DNA of 64,000 nt. Origin: Prototheca cutis. Its lineage: Eukaryota; Chlorophyta; Trebouxiophyceae; Chlorellales; Chlorellaceae. The DNA lies in contig BCIH01000010.1 of the NCBI GenBank assembly GCA_002897115.2, forward strand, positions 20,545-84,544. The letters are read 5' to 3'. A program made the translations under genes and the position numbers. Below, in pieces: positions 45,990-59,971 of this stretch. Numbering within the stretch: position 1 is the stretch's first letter; each line of letters opens with the position of its first letter. The notes beneath the pieces were generated by a model that saw nothing but the letters and a program-made list of their open reading frames with translations, searched no databases and was not told the DNA's origin.

Positions 45990-46903
45990 GATGTTGGCAT
46001 CAGGGAAGGGCAGTTTGACTGGAATGCAATGTCCTCAAGAAAAAACCCCCCTCACACAACCGCACCAGTTTGTAATGCCCTTGGCTTGGAGGAAACCGCG
46101 GTCAAAGACATGGCTAAAGGGCCCATGGCCAAGGTCATGACACAGACCTGATTTCGTTTTCGATGGACAGGGACAGGTGTGTGTTCTTGTGTGTGAACCT
46201 CGTATGGCCGAATCATGCCCTCCAACAGAAAACCTTATTCTGCCCTCATCTTTCCTGACCTAGCTCTTCTGTCCAGAATGATAAATAGAACAACAACCAA
46301 ATCAAACCCACGCCAACACACCTGCGAGCTCCACGACGCGGAGGTCCCGCTGCTCGAGTTCCAGTTCCTCCCCCTGGATGCTCTGGATGTGGCGCCCGAG
46401 GCGGTACGCCAGGTGCGCCACGCCCAAGCTGTGCTCGAACCGGTTATGACACGCCCTGCAGTCGGGTTGTTTTGGGAAATGGGGTGTTTGGACCCGAGGC
46501 CTGCATGGGAAACTCCATTGTTGGATGCTGGCCCAGTGCACCCTGGCAGAACCCCTGGAGCATACCCCCCTCCTTCAGCTACCGAACATCCCACCCACCC
46601 AGGGAAGACGTGGTATGTCAGGCCGAGTTGTTTGAGCCTGCGCAGTCTTTGGAACTGTCGAGAGTCCAGGACGTCGATGCAGACGGGGTCCAGGCGGAAG
46701 GCGGTGTGCACCGGGTCGTTGAACAGCTTGCCATGGCGAGGTCGAACCAACGGGGCCGGTGGGGAGCCACCAGTGACCGGTTCTCGCATCAACCCAGAAA
46801 AGCTGATAGGACCCACATTGCGCGGCGCCGTGGCATCAAAGTAATCGTTGGCAATCTGGGACAGGGGAACCCCATTCCCGTCCGGCAGGCAACGACCCTG
46901 CAT
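43909..46903 (-). CDS. SAMHD1: SAMHD1-like dNTP triphosphohydrolase
   Basis: HD-domain enzyme family that cleaves dNTPs to nucleoside and triphosphate. Ten exons (46599-46903, 46322-46455, 46066-46147, 45590-45881, 45381-45481, 45157-45280, 44792-44935, 44516-44620, 44265-44399, 43909-44124) give 545 residues in frame. The catalytic set is present: HGKLFNDPVH, FPGACHNRFEHSLGV, GLCHDLGHGPFSH (HD), NGIDVDKFDYLARD. Also LHELFHSRAIMHRKVYTHR, DIVNSY, and the C-terminal NPLDRVHFYDYL and LRVYSRDS, so the fold is complete. There is no SAM domain at the N-terminus. The intron after 45381 begins AG|GCGAGT, a GC-AG intron required by phase. The third intron contains the assembly gap and a (CA)n acceptor. 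Confidence 0.95.
45906..45936. other. Assembly gap (31 N) inside an intron
   Basis: 31 consecutive N's flanked by GT repeat on the left and GT repeat plus about 31 G's (45958-45988) on the right, within the SAMHD1-like intron. Confidence 0.99.
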
Positions 46904-47287
46904 TCGGCCCAGCTCGGTCAACGCATGTGGCGAAGCTCAGCTAGGACGAATGTTTTATAAACACATGTTTATCGTCGTGGATCGGAATTGCTGGTTGGAA
47001 CTGCATGCATTGAGATTATCGACAGGGCAAGCGCCCACCCAGATCGATCGGTTAACGAGGGGAAGGGCCCTCGCGCCCCACNGGACGGAGTGCGATCCCC
47101 GTGGACATTTCATTCCGGGTTTTGGGTGATTCGTCGAAATGATCCGACGTGGGACCGATATTGCAATAGTGTCGCCATGATATAACACCTCTACACCATC
47201 AAAAGTAATGTACTGAACTTTGTTTNATTATTTGGATCCCAGTAGATAGCCCGTAGCGCTCCGATCTTCTCGGATTCCCGTGCAACA
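46904..47287. other. Divergent intergenic region
   Basis: Between the SAMHD1-like start (-) and the IBR3-like start (+); presumed promoters, no gene. Confidence 0.5.
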
Positions 47288-50083
47288 ATGGCCATCGACA
47301 CGGGCAGTGCCCTGCGCACCGTGAGCAATGCGATGCGGCTCGACGAGGTGAGGTGGGGCGTGCTCGTACTGTTGACATGCAAGAAAACGGCACATGGCAT
47401 TGTCTTCGACATATGAATTGATGCTGCAGTGGCCAACTGATGCCAGTGCGCGACGGGTCCCGACTGCACGTTCCTGCAGGCCGCTCTGTCCGCCTACCTG
47501 AAGCGGACCCTGGGTCCCAATGCGCCCTCCGGCCCCCTGGAGATTTCCCAGTTTTCCCATGGCCAGAGCAACCCCACCTACTTTATCAAGGTAGACTGCT
47601 GCTTGATTTTAGGTTGGTTGCTTGCTTGCGGGTTTGTTGGCCAGGACTGCGGGACTCGGTGATAGGAACAACCCGAGCACACCCACCTGCCCACCACACA
47701 ACACCCAGGCTGGCGGGCGGTCGCTGGTGCTGCGCAAACAGCCTCCCGGCAAGGTGCTGCAGTCGGCACATGCCGTGGACCGCGAGTTTCGGGCCATGAG
47801 CGCGATGGCCCGCGCCGGCGTGCCCGTGCCGCGCATGGTGGCGCTGTGCACCGACACCTCCGTCCTGGGCACACCTTTTTACATCATGGAGTTTGTCAAA
47901 GGCCAGATCTTTGTCAACCCAAGCATGCCCGAGGCCACGTCCCAGCGCCGGGCGGTCGCCTATGAGGTGTGGATTCTTTTTGGCATTTGGGTGNATTTTC
48001 GAGGGAATTTTCTGTGTGTGGAGTGGGGGGAATTTTGCATTTGAAAAGCACCAGTTTTTATCCTTGAAAACCCAATGACAGCAAACGCCCCGGTCAACAA
48101 AACCGTAATAATCGTGATGAGCAGAACATGGCCAAGACGCTGGCTGCGATCCATGCTGTCGACCCTGACAGTGCGGGTCTGGGCGACTACGGTCGTCGAG
48201 GCGGGTACTGCACACGCCAGGTCAAGCGCTGGACGCAGCAGTACCATGCGGGCCTGACCNCCGGCGAGAAGCCGATGTCGGAGATGGTGGCTCTGAGCCA
48301 GTGGCTGGAGCGCAACATTCCGGCGCATGATTCGGACGCAAAGTTGACGACGGTCTCGCACGGCGATTTTCGGCTGGACAACCTGGTGCTGTGCCCCCAG
48401 ACCGGAGACGTCCTGGCGGTGTTGGACTGGGAGCTGTCGACGCTGGGTGACCCGCTGTCCGACCTGGCNTACTGCTGCCTGCCGTACCACCTGCCCCAGG
48501 GTNCCTCCGCGGGCCTGGTGGCTCTGCCCCGCGAGCTCCCCCCCGGCATCCCCAGCGAGGAAGAGTTTGTCGCCTCGTACTGCGCTGCCCGGGGGATTTC
48601 AACGCCCTCCAAGCCCGTCTGGCACTTTTACTTGGCGCTGTCCATGTTCCGCGCGGCGTCCATCATGGCGGGCATCGGCGCCCGCGCCGCAGCGGGCAAC
48701 GCGTCTTCCCTGCAGGCCGCCCGCGTGGGCGACGTCCGCGTCGTCCAGCGCCTGGCCGCTGCGGGCCTTCGGCTGGCTGGCACAGCCGCCGCGCCCGTCC
48801 AGGCGGGGCTGGAGCCTTCGGCGCGCGTGGCGCCCATCCTGGCGGGCATTCACGCGATGATGGAGTCGCACATCGTGCCCGCCGAGGAGGAGATGGAGGA
48901 GCGCGCGCTGACGGACCGGCGCTGGGAGGTGCACCCGCGCATGGACGCGCTCAAGGCCGAAGCCAAGCGCCGCGGGCTCTGGAACCTCTGGATTCCCTCG
49001 GACATGCGCGTCAAGCTGGCGCCGTTGATGCGTGAGGCCGGGGTGCCTGAGGACGAGGCCGAGCTCTTGCTGGGCCCCGGGCTGACGAATCTCGAATACG
49101 CGCACTGCGCCGAGGCCATGGCCCGGCGCCTGTACGGCCCCGAGGTGTTCAACTGTTCCGCGCCCGACACGGGCAACATGGAGGTGCTGTCGCGCTACGG
49201 CACGCCCGACCAGCAAAAGCGCTGGCTGCTGCCCCTCCTGCGCGGTGACATCCGNTCGGGCTTTGCCATGACGGAGCCCGACGTCGCCAGCAGCGACGCC
49301 ACCAACATAACGGCATCTATCAAGCGGGATGGTGACTCGTACCTCCTCAACGGGAGCAAGTGGTGGACCAGCGGCGCTCCCGACCTGCGCTGCAAGATCC
49401 TTGTGTTCATGGGCAAGACCGATCCGTCCGCCCCCACGCACCTGCAGCAGTCGATGATCTTGGTCCCCATGGACGCGGCTGGCGTGAAAATGGTCCGGGC
49501 GTTGCCTGTCTACGGCTACGACGATGCCCCCCACGGCCACGCGCTCATGGAATTCACGAACGTTCGGGTTCCTGCCAGCAACCTCCTCCTGGGCGAGGGC
49601 CGCGGCTTTGAAATCGCCCAAGGTCGGCTGGGCCCGGGCCGCCTGCACCACTGCATGCGCACCATCGGCGTCGGCGAGCGCGCCATCGCGCACATGGTCA
49701 AGCGTGCCAACGAACGCACCGCCTTTAAGAAGCGGTTCGCCGAGCACCAAGTGGTCCGCATGGACATTGCGCGGTCGCGGGTGGAGTTGGACGCCGCGCG
49801 GCTCCTCGTTCTCGAGGCCGCTCGGGCACTGGATCGGGACGGCAACGTGGACGCTCGGTCCAAGATTGCCGCCGCCAAGGTCTCCGCGCCCTCCACGGTG
49901 CTCACCATCCTGGACCGCGCGGTGCAGATGCACGGTGGCGGCGGCGTCTCGGACGTCACCCCCCTGGCCTACCTCTGGGCCCAGATCCGCACGCTGCGTC
50001 TGGCAGACGGGCCGGACGTCGTCCACCTCGAGACCATCGCCAAGGATGAACTGGCGCTCAAGTCGCGCGTGTCCAGGCTGTGA
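47288..50083 (+). CDS. IBR3: IBR3/ACAD11-like phosphotransferase-acyl-CoA dehydrogenase fusion
   Basis: Exons 47288-47347, 47480-47590, 47709-47966 and 48125-50083 (last start within a base) give about 795 residues. The N-terminal 330 residues are an aminoglycoside-phosphotransferase-like kinase domain ([52 protein letters not shown]). The C-terminal 400 form an acyl-CoA dehydrogenase ([47 protein letters not shown]). This fusion is ACAD10/11 in animals and IBR3 in plants, acting in peroxisomal beta-oxidation. The protein ends SRL, a peroxisomal PTS1. Three single N's fall in the last exon. Confidence 0.95.
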
Positions 50084-50946
50084 AAGGGGTGGTGCCCGGT
50101 GAGATTGATCGCCGGAGGTGGGCCACCTTTTCCGCCTGCTAGCGGTGGTGGGGTTGGGCTGGCGTTGTGGTGCTGAAGCAACGGGAGTTGCTGGTTGCCA
50201 TCCCTCCCTGCTGGCGCGAGGCAGCTATGGTTGGCGTCCGTTTTGGAGCAGTGTGTCTGTCCTCACATGAATGTATCAGAGCAATGTGCACCACCACATA
50301 CACGGTGCTGTGTGGTGTTGTTGTGGCACTACCCACTGTGTGATTTTGAATGGAGGAATGGGACCCGTGCCTGGGAGCGGCACGCTCCCGGCACAGACTC
50401 CTAAGCTTTTTCTCAATGAATGGCCTTTTTGTGCGTAACCCATCCGTGCATGGGAACCCTTTGTTTTGTCCTCGCTGTGCAGAGGCCCCATGGTAGGAGC
50501 AATATCTCAGCACACGAAAGAATTCGGGTGGGAGAGGAAATGGACTGGAATTCTGCNGAGGACAAATTTTTCGCACTCCAGGTTTGAGTGCAAACAGCAT
50601 ATGGGGATGGGAGTGTGAGTGATGGAGGTGTTCCAGTCAGGGTGATCCGGTTCCAGGGATTCCATGGAGACCGTCATTCGTCCCAAACCTCCCGCCTCCT
50701 GGTCAGGGAAATAAAGGGGAAGGGACCCATCACAACACAAAATGGGTGCGTGGTTAAAAATCCTGAAGTTCCAGTCCGCAAGGAGCTCTATCCGTGTAGG
50801 GCTACTGCATTTTATCGTTGCTCGTTTTACCAATTTTGTTGGGTAAAGCCATCGCAGTCTCGATGTGATCGTCTGCCCCGGCAGGAAGAGTCCTGCTCTC
50901 CGGCATCCAAATGGGTACCCCAGGGAATGCTCCGGGAGCTGCAATC
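50084..50946. other. Intergenic
   Basis: Between the IBR3-like stop and the polymerase start, both +. No exon supported on either strand. Confidence 0.5.
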
Positions 50947-53900
50947 ATGCAGCCGCCTGCCCCGGACACCGACCGCGTCATCATCCACCTTGATGCCGAT
51001 GGCTTCTATGCCCAATGCGAGGAGCTGCGGAATCCCGGCCTGCGTGGTCGCCCGGTCGGTGCGTTGCCTGATGGATAGGAGCCTGCTGTGCCTGCTGGGG
51101 TGGCTCGACAACACTCGCACTGGCCGCGGCACTGGATGACATGCATCATCATCGTGCGGCCATGGAGCACATGATTGCATCCATGCACATGCTCTCGTTG
51201 GATGCATGGCTCGGGGAGACTAGGCATCACTCTGTAAACCGAGCACGACCTTCCCTGCAACTTGACAACACCCACTATCACAGGCGTGNCTCAAAAGTAT
51301 CTGATCGTGACCTGCAACTACGTGGCGCGCAGCTTTGGGGTGCGCAAGCTCATGGGCTCTGCGGAGGCATTGCGCCTGTGCCCGGGGCTGCAGCTGGTCA
51401 GCGGGGAGGACCTGACTCCGTATCGGCAAATCAGTCGCGCGATGCTTGCCGTGGCCGCGCCCTTTGGCCCCACGGAGGCGTTGGGCTTGGACGAGCTCTT
51501 TGTGGACGTGACCGACGCTGTCTCTTTTCGGCTGGGACAGCTGTCTCGGGCGGGGTGCAGCTCGGCGGATGTGCCCAGGCCGATGGGTCACTTGATCCGG
51601 GGGTCCCAGGCGGTGTTCCAGGACTCCAAGTACCGCGCGAGTGATCTCCGCGTCGCCGGGGGCAGTGACGGTGATGGCACAGGGACATCCAGTGCCGGCA
51701 GTGGTCATGGCGGTGGTGTTGGTGGATGTCAGGCAGTGCGTGGTATAGATCCTACACCAGAACCCAGTCAGACGACCGGCAGTCCGGTGCTTGCCAAAGG
51801 CAGCGAAAAATCTGTAGTCCCAGATGGAGCCCTGCGCCGGGCGAGCGCTGCCCTTGCCCTGGGTTCCCATATTGCCCAGGAAATCCGGAACGCGCTCAAG
51901 GTCTGTGCCTGTGATACAATTGATCGCGCTTTCTAGCCCCGCTTGCCCAACTCTTGCACAATAATATATATATATATACAGTGTCATTCCATGCATTTGT
52001 GATTCAGGCGGCACCAGGCATCCGGACGTCTGCGGGCATTGCATGCAACAAGGTGCTGGCCAAGCTGGCGGCGGGATTACGTAAACCCGATGACCAGACC
52101 ATCCTGCCTCCAGACAGGGCGCTGGCGTTTATTTCGCCCCTGCCGCACCGAGCGCTGTCTGGCATCGGTGCGTTGAGATGGCAGCAGTGTTCTGGGTGTT
52201 GCATGGTTTCAATGTTTTTCAAGAACAACGGGTAGGCGCAGGTGACCCAAAACCAATACCAGCTCAACCCCCACACATCACGTGTGCTGATGCAGGTCAC
52301 AAGATTGGTGCACGGCTTGAAGCCATGGGCATCCGGACGGCTGGGGACTTGCAAAGGGTGACANCCGCGCATTTGGAATTCGAATTTGGGCCTCGAGTGG
52401 CTTCCATGCTGTGCACGCTGTGCTGGGCAAAGGTCTGTCGTGTTTGTTGCGGAGGGGGGAGATTTTGAGTTGGTTTTCTGATAGTTTCCCTGGCCCCAAC
52501 ACACAACGTCGCCCCGTCGTCCACCCCCTCACCCCACATCGACCCCCTCAACAAGGACCCGACCCCGGTGGTGCCCAAGCCACCCCCCAAGGCAGTGAGT
52601 GTGGAGGACTCTTTCCGGCCCTGCCGCAGCTGGGCCGGCTTAGAGCGTGTGGCGGCAGTGCTGGCCCCAGACCTCGTCGCCCGACTGGACGAGGAGTGGG
52701 AGCTGACGCGGCGGCGGCCGCGGGTGCTGACCGTGCGGTGGCGGGACCGCGGGAATGGCGGTTACATGGGAGGAAAGCGCGCGGCGGCTTCGGGACCCAT
52801 GCCGGGGGAAGCAACCGACGGGACGCTGACCGTACCCACCCGGGCCGCAGCAGTCTGTCGGGCCGCGCTGCGCACACTGCGCCGCGCTCTGGCTGGGGGA
52901 ACAACTGCTGGAAAGCGTGGCGTGATCGGCGGGGCCAGGGCAGAACCCATCCCCCAGCCAGTCGGTGGCCCTGGTCTCCTGGGCATCGACATAACGCTGC
53001 TCAACCTTTGTGCCGCGGGGTTTGATACTGGTAATAGAACGGTCCCCATCATCCGGCTGCTGGAGGGTCAAAGTATGGAGCATTCTGCTGGTGCGCGGGA
53101 GAACGGGGCCGCGGGGGTGGAGACTGTGCAGGACCCACTTGTTGTGCTGCCACCACCATCGACAGCATCAACCCAGTGCCAGCGACCGGTCATGGAGTTG
53201 CGGCAACTTCCATCCCGGAGCGACGCTGTGGCGGCCACGGCGGCACGGCGGGATTACAGCGTAGCGCGCCCGGCGTGGCAGGCAATGAGCAAACGTGAGG
53301 AGCGGGCTGCCAAGGAAAGACGGCATGATGGATGCGAGACAACTGCTGCTATGGAGGGACGACCACTGCCAGTGGGCGAGGATGCGGCATCTCATGGTGG
53401 TATGCTCAAGTCGCCGGTGCCAGCACTGCCATTGAGTATGAAGACCTCTGCACTAGGCGGCGACACCGGCGTTGAGGAGGAGGATCCGCTCTGGCAAGAC
53501 CTGTCCTGTCTTTCCAGGGATGGAGCCTCTGGTCAGGGACGGCTTTCTAAGAAAATCGCTAGCACAGCGGCGGTGTTGGGTGCCGGGTCGGGTGGCGACC
53601 AGTCTGAAGTTTGTGGGGACATGGCAGTTGGCGCAGGAGCTTCTGCCCGGTCCCGCACTGCATCAGCGCCGAGGTCTGCCAGTCCAAGCAAGTCCATGCA
53701 CGCTGGGAGCAAGGTGCGCAACACCACGCAAAGGCACACCGCCGTTCCTGTTGTGGTCGAGGCCAGCTTCCCAGCGACTTTGCTCGGCGACGTCAAGCCT
53801 GAGCTCGCGGCCCTGGCAACGAAGCTGTGCGCGCGGCTGCAGGGCGGTGATCCGGGCCCACCTGGCGCGCTGTTTGTCGCCTGGCGAAGCACTGATGGCA

Positions 53901-54589
53901 GGGCCACACGGCGGCGGCTGGTCGTGCTGCGGAGCACGTGGGACGAGGCCAGCGTGATCCCAGGCCCTACCGAGCTCATCACGGAGCGCGCGTGGCGAGC
54001 CGTGCAAGCTGCAGCACAAAGTCATTGCGAGCTAGGCTATGACCCCAAGGGACCCAGGATCATACGCCTGGCCCTCGGTGCAGAGACCTGTGGTGCCGAG
54101 TCCTCGAGTGATGGTTCTCGTAGTGACAATGACAGCAGGGCAGTTGATGGTTCCATCATGATGGCAATGGATGATCTGTCGGCAACTGCCGCCAATAATG
54201 GCAGTCGGGCAGTCGAGAGTGATGCTGCTCGACAACACGCGTCACCTACCGAGATGCATTCCCGTGAGGAAACGCCGAACTGTGGCATCAGGCAGCAGCA
54301 GACTTTGCCGGCTGTCAGAGAGTCATTGATCAGCCAAGCTGGACCCTTGTCTCCCGACGAGGCTGCCAGAATTTTGGAGCGGACACCACCCGAGGAACTG
54401 GCCAGCGTGCGTCTCGCACTTGCTCTGCAACAGGAGGAACTCCGGGGGACAAGGGAGGCCCGCGGGTCTTTGGCTGAAGCATCACGCAGTCGTCCTGCTT
54501 CGTCGCGGCTGACGGTGCCGAAAAGGAAGCGGCCTGCATCAGGCATGCCCACGCTTGATGCATTTTTCCCTAGACAGGCTGCCCACTGA
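50947..54589 (+). CDS. POLI: Y-family DNA polymerase iota
   Basis: Translesion polymerase. Exons 50947-51058, 51284-51900, 52008-52167, 52296 to about 52432, and about 52485-54589. Palm residues: VIIHLDADGFYAQCEE and ALGLDELFVDVTD carry the metal-binding Asp/Asp-Glu. The wording GVSQKYLIVTCNYVARSFGVRKLM is that of Pol iota rather than eta or kappa. The thumb has GIRTSAGIACNKVLAKL, and the little finger starts at VSVEDSFRPC. After about residue 480 follows a long disordered region with a UBM-like helix (ARILERTPPEELASVRLAL) and a C-terminal PIP-like MPTLDAFFPR. A Ser/Gly insert (about residues 150-195) splits the palm. The exon 4/5 join is uncertain in phase. Confidence 0.9.
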
Positions 54590-54836
54590 ACTTCCCATGA
54601 AGTGCTCGCTAGGGCGAGGAGTGCTTCTTTCTTTCTCTATTTCATTCATTCATTGGTATGTGAAATTGACATAGTAACAGGAATGAACTGGTGCAGCCAG
54701 CGGGCAAGGGGTTCAGCCTGGGCTCAGCGCGTTGCATGATAGACAACTCGGCGACGCTGGCGCGTCCTCCCTGCCTCCAGGTCTTCCACCACCGCTGCCC
54801 GCGCCGGCTCCCAGCACGATCTATTATTTCAATCCA

Positions 54837-56002
54837 TCAGAGCCGCCTCCTCTGGAAACCCAGCTCGGCGCCGTTGCCATCCAGCCAATCCAAGAGGGAT
54901 GGGACGACACGCCTGGTCCACCAGGGAAGCAGCGCTGCTACACAGGCAACCAGCCCAACGGCCGTCAGGACCAGGGGCACCGCCGATGCCGGAACACCTC
55001 CCATGCTCCGCTCCAGGACTGAGTGGGTGATTGTTATTTATTTGCTTGTTTGTCCCCGGAATGTTGTTTTCTTAGGGGACGAAATTTCTGGGCAACATGG
55101 CCCTGGCCCCCCACCCAATCCACCCAATCCACCCAATCCACCGGCCCGACAAGAAATTTCCTGCTTACTCATATCGTATTCCAAGACTTTGGGGGCACCG
55201 GCCTCGCCCTCACGATGCATTGCCCATCGATCAGCACGAAGAAAAATCAGTCCCGGGCCTTGTACACCCGGGTGCGAGATGCCGCCCGCTGGGTCGGTCG
55301 AAAAGGCGATGCGCTCGGCATCCAGCAGCCGGCGGCTGGCTGACCGCCGGGCGGCCGCACTGGGGCCCAGCCACAGGTTTATCAACACGGGATTCTGCAC
55401 GACAGGGTTGGAGGTGCGGGTTGATCGGTAGGGTTGCGGGTCGACGAGCTGGCAGGGCTGCGGCTTTGTCGTGACCTCTGACTACACAGATGCCTCAGTG
55501 GTCTTTCTACATGCAGGTTCAAGCATCTCCCTCTCACTCGAGACACTGCCACTGAGCAGAACCCAAACATGCCCCCGATTTCACCACCCCTCCCAAACAC
55601 CATACAGTGGAAGGGAAGGAGATCCGAGCCTGGTACACGGTGTTGGGTTCGAGGCCTCTGGGCTCATACCTGCCGGCAATGAGATCAGCTGGCATGCCGT
55701 GTGAAGGCGGCACTTTGTTGTCAGACAGACAAGCCACGGACACGACCCATTGGCATGCATTCACAATACACAGTGCAGTGTCTATTCCAATCACGAAGAA
55801 TCTGGGCAGCAACCCTCCCCCTCCCAATTCTGCCCTGCACCCACCGGACAGTCTGCTGGCCAATTCGGATCCTGTCCCCCTGTCTGATCACATTCACAGC
55901 GAGCTCTCGTGGAGGCTCTTCCTCGTCCACTGCGGCATTTACCAGCCCGCAGCACAAAATGTACAGGACCAGGATCCATGCCAGGGCAGGGCGGTGGTGC
56001 AT
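54837..56002 (-). CDS. Type I membrane protein of unknown function
   Basis: Exons 55845-56002, 55606-55669, 55169-55394 and 54837-55018 join in frame for 209 residues. A signal peptide (HHRPALAWILVLYILCCGLVNA) precedes a lumenal domain with RYEPRGLEPNTVYQARISFP and RRLLDAERIAFSTD, then one membrane helix (AVPLVLTAVGLVACVAALLPWW) and a short basic tail ending QRRRL. The RISxPxS...RRLLxxEK pattern resembles an uncharacterised conserved eukaryotic ER protein family, but I cannot name it. The Arg-rich end could act in ER retrieval. An upstream in-frame ATG at 56068 is possible. Confidence 0.68.
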
Positions 56003-56380
56003 GCCGATGTCCTTGACGGGCTCGGGGGTCCAACGCCACCTAGCCGCCCAGCAGCTAAATCTCCGCACACATTGCCTCTTCTGTCGTCAACAGGGAAGGG
56101 TGCAGGGGCAACGCAAACATCTGATCGGGGCAAACGTTATACTGCCAGACAGACATGGTGCATGAAGCCATGCAGTCGGCAGCATGGACATCGAACCGGC
56201 CTCCTCCCGGCAGTGGCGACGTCAGCCAGCCACGATCGACGATCGTCACGACATTCACGCCCCGTCCTGCTGTGCATGTGCGCATCGTGAGTCTAGCCAG
56301 AGGTGGCAAATTGCATTTGCATTGCGTACGTGTGCATATGCAGGTAAAAAATACATCCCATTGCATTGCATCTGTTAGCC

Positions 56381-58180
<1,800 letters not shown>

Positions 58181-58516
58181 TCGCGCCTCGCCTCGTACAA
58201 CAATGTACGAGGGATCCCCCTACGAGCTCTCGTGCTGTGCAGCTTTCAACAAACCATGTTGGATTACATGATGATGAATGGGGTGCTGTGTCGCTCATAT
58301 CACGCACAAACAGGGCCAGACTTCTCGTCGCCCCTGGGGATCGGATCGGCTCGGATGCAGGGTTGGGCAAGGGGCGAATGTCCACACTCCTAGGCCCGGA
58401 AAAAAGTAGGCTACCAAGCTGGGGTACATTCCCCCGTATCAAATCTTCCAAGGATCAATCGTGGATAGCAGGAAATCGGAACCAATGATCGAAAGTCGGT
58501 TTCCAATGAATCACAC
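58181..58516. other. Convergent intergenic region
   Basis: Between the isopropylmalate dehydrogenase stop (+) and the His-rich protein stop (-). No gene seen. Confidence 0.5.
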
Positions 58517-59258
58517 TCAATGGCCACCGCCCATCGTAGGCCGCGCGTCGTCGTCGTCATGGTCATCATGACCGTCGCCGCGGCTACCCTCAGGCTTGTC
58601 GTCACCGCCGCGGCCATCAGGGCCCCACTCGTCGTCGAAGCGGNCACCAGGGCCCCACTCGTCGTCGAAGCGACCGCCGGGACCCCACTCGTCGTGCTCA
58701 CCGGGGAAACGGTCCCAGGGCATGGGCATGCACGGGCCCTGGTCGTCGTGGAACTCGGGCATAGGGCCCTCGCCAGGCTTGCCCCAGGGGAAAGGACCGT
58801 CATGGGGCTCGGGCATGGGTCCCTTCGCGGGACCGTGGCCGTGGTGGTGGTGGTGGTCGTCGTCCTCGGGATGCCCATGCGGACCGTGGCCGTGGTGGTG
58901 CGGTCGGGGGAACTCGGGCTCGGGGCCGGGACCTGGGGCCCACATGTGAGGAGGCCGGCAGGGACGCATCCTCTCAGGCTCGGGCCCAGGTCCCATGGCA
59001 TGGGGATGGTGCGGGCCGTGGTCGTCGCCATCCGGGTGGGGGAAGGGGTTCCTCGCCGTGCTCACTGAGTCATGAGGTGTCCGGGGAAGGGTGTTGTTTG
59101 CAACGGTTCGATCATGAGCAATACGCAATGGTACTGTTACGCATGTGCGAGATCAGACTGAAGCGCGCCAAGCTCAACACCTCGCTCGCGAATGCCCGTC
59201 TCCCACCTGCGACGCAAGCGCACAGCGCCAGGAGGACGGCGATCTTGCCTGCCGCCAT
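58517..59258 (-). CDS. Secreted His/Pro/Gly/Asp-rich low-complexity protein
   Basis: Exon 1 (59207-59258) encodes a signal peptide, MAAGKIAVLLALCACVA; exon 2 (58517-59064) joins in phase 1, total 199 residues. The mature part is low complexity: HHHGHGPHGHPEDDDHHHHH near residue 75, several PGPEPE and DEWGPG repeats (three RFDDEWGPG-like units near the C-terminus) and an acidic-His end (GDGHDDHDDDDARP). Such His/Asp clusters bind divalent metals in other proteins; secretion and metal binding here are inference. No family was recognised. A single N falls in one of the repeats. Confidence 0.78.
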
Positions 59259-59971
59259 GGTGGTAATCGCGCTTGCCTCAATCAGAGCAAGCCAGGCGAA
59301 AGGCGAAGAAAAATGCAATGTGAGACACAACGGGCTCGATGGACGCGTTTTATGCTCTTCTCCCGGACACGCGNGTGTTTGTTCACGAACAAACAACACC
59401 AGCTTCCTTTGCCAGCTTCAGGGTTTGTGTTCTCGAACGTGCACCGATCCTCTCGGGGATTGCGGGCGCCACACTTGCTCGCAGGGTTCGATGCGCAATG
59501 GCAATCGCGCATCGTATTATTGTACTGAATTGCATGAACAGTAGACATGCTGGGCAAGGGCGTTGCTCTTTCGGCTTGCAAGGGCCGGACCGGTTGTGCT
59601 CGAGTAATCCGGCGCTTGTTCGCGTCCTGGTCCGGTTTCAGAGCTGACGCCCGCGTTCAACCGTTTTGCGGAATCGTCCAGGTTCAGAATGCGTTCGATC
59701 CATCAAGGAACACCGTTTGTGCGACGTTTGCCGGCACGCATCGACCGCCGCGAGCATGTGGGATCCGACCTGGGCACGACGGGGCTGTGTCTGATGGGAC
59801 CGGGCACGCCGCGGCCCATCCCCTCGTGCGCGCAGCCCGCGTCCCTCCCGAGCGCCATGTCTATCGTCATGTACATATAGTATGTTCATCACTCGATTGC
59901 CTGAATCATTTGTCACGGGGGGATCTCTCTGCACGCTTACATTGACTACACGGAGCACATCCTTGGCATCA
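59259..59971. other. Intergenic
   Basis: Between the His-rich gene start (-) and the FKBP53 stop (-). No exon supported. Confidence 0.5.

Noticed and set aside
48599..50026. 475-codon open frame on the minus strand
   Set aside because: Antisense shadow of the IBR3-like gene.
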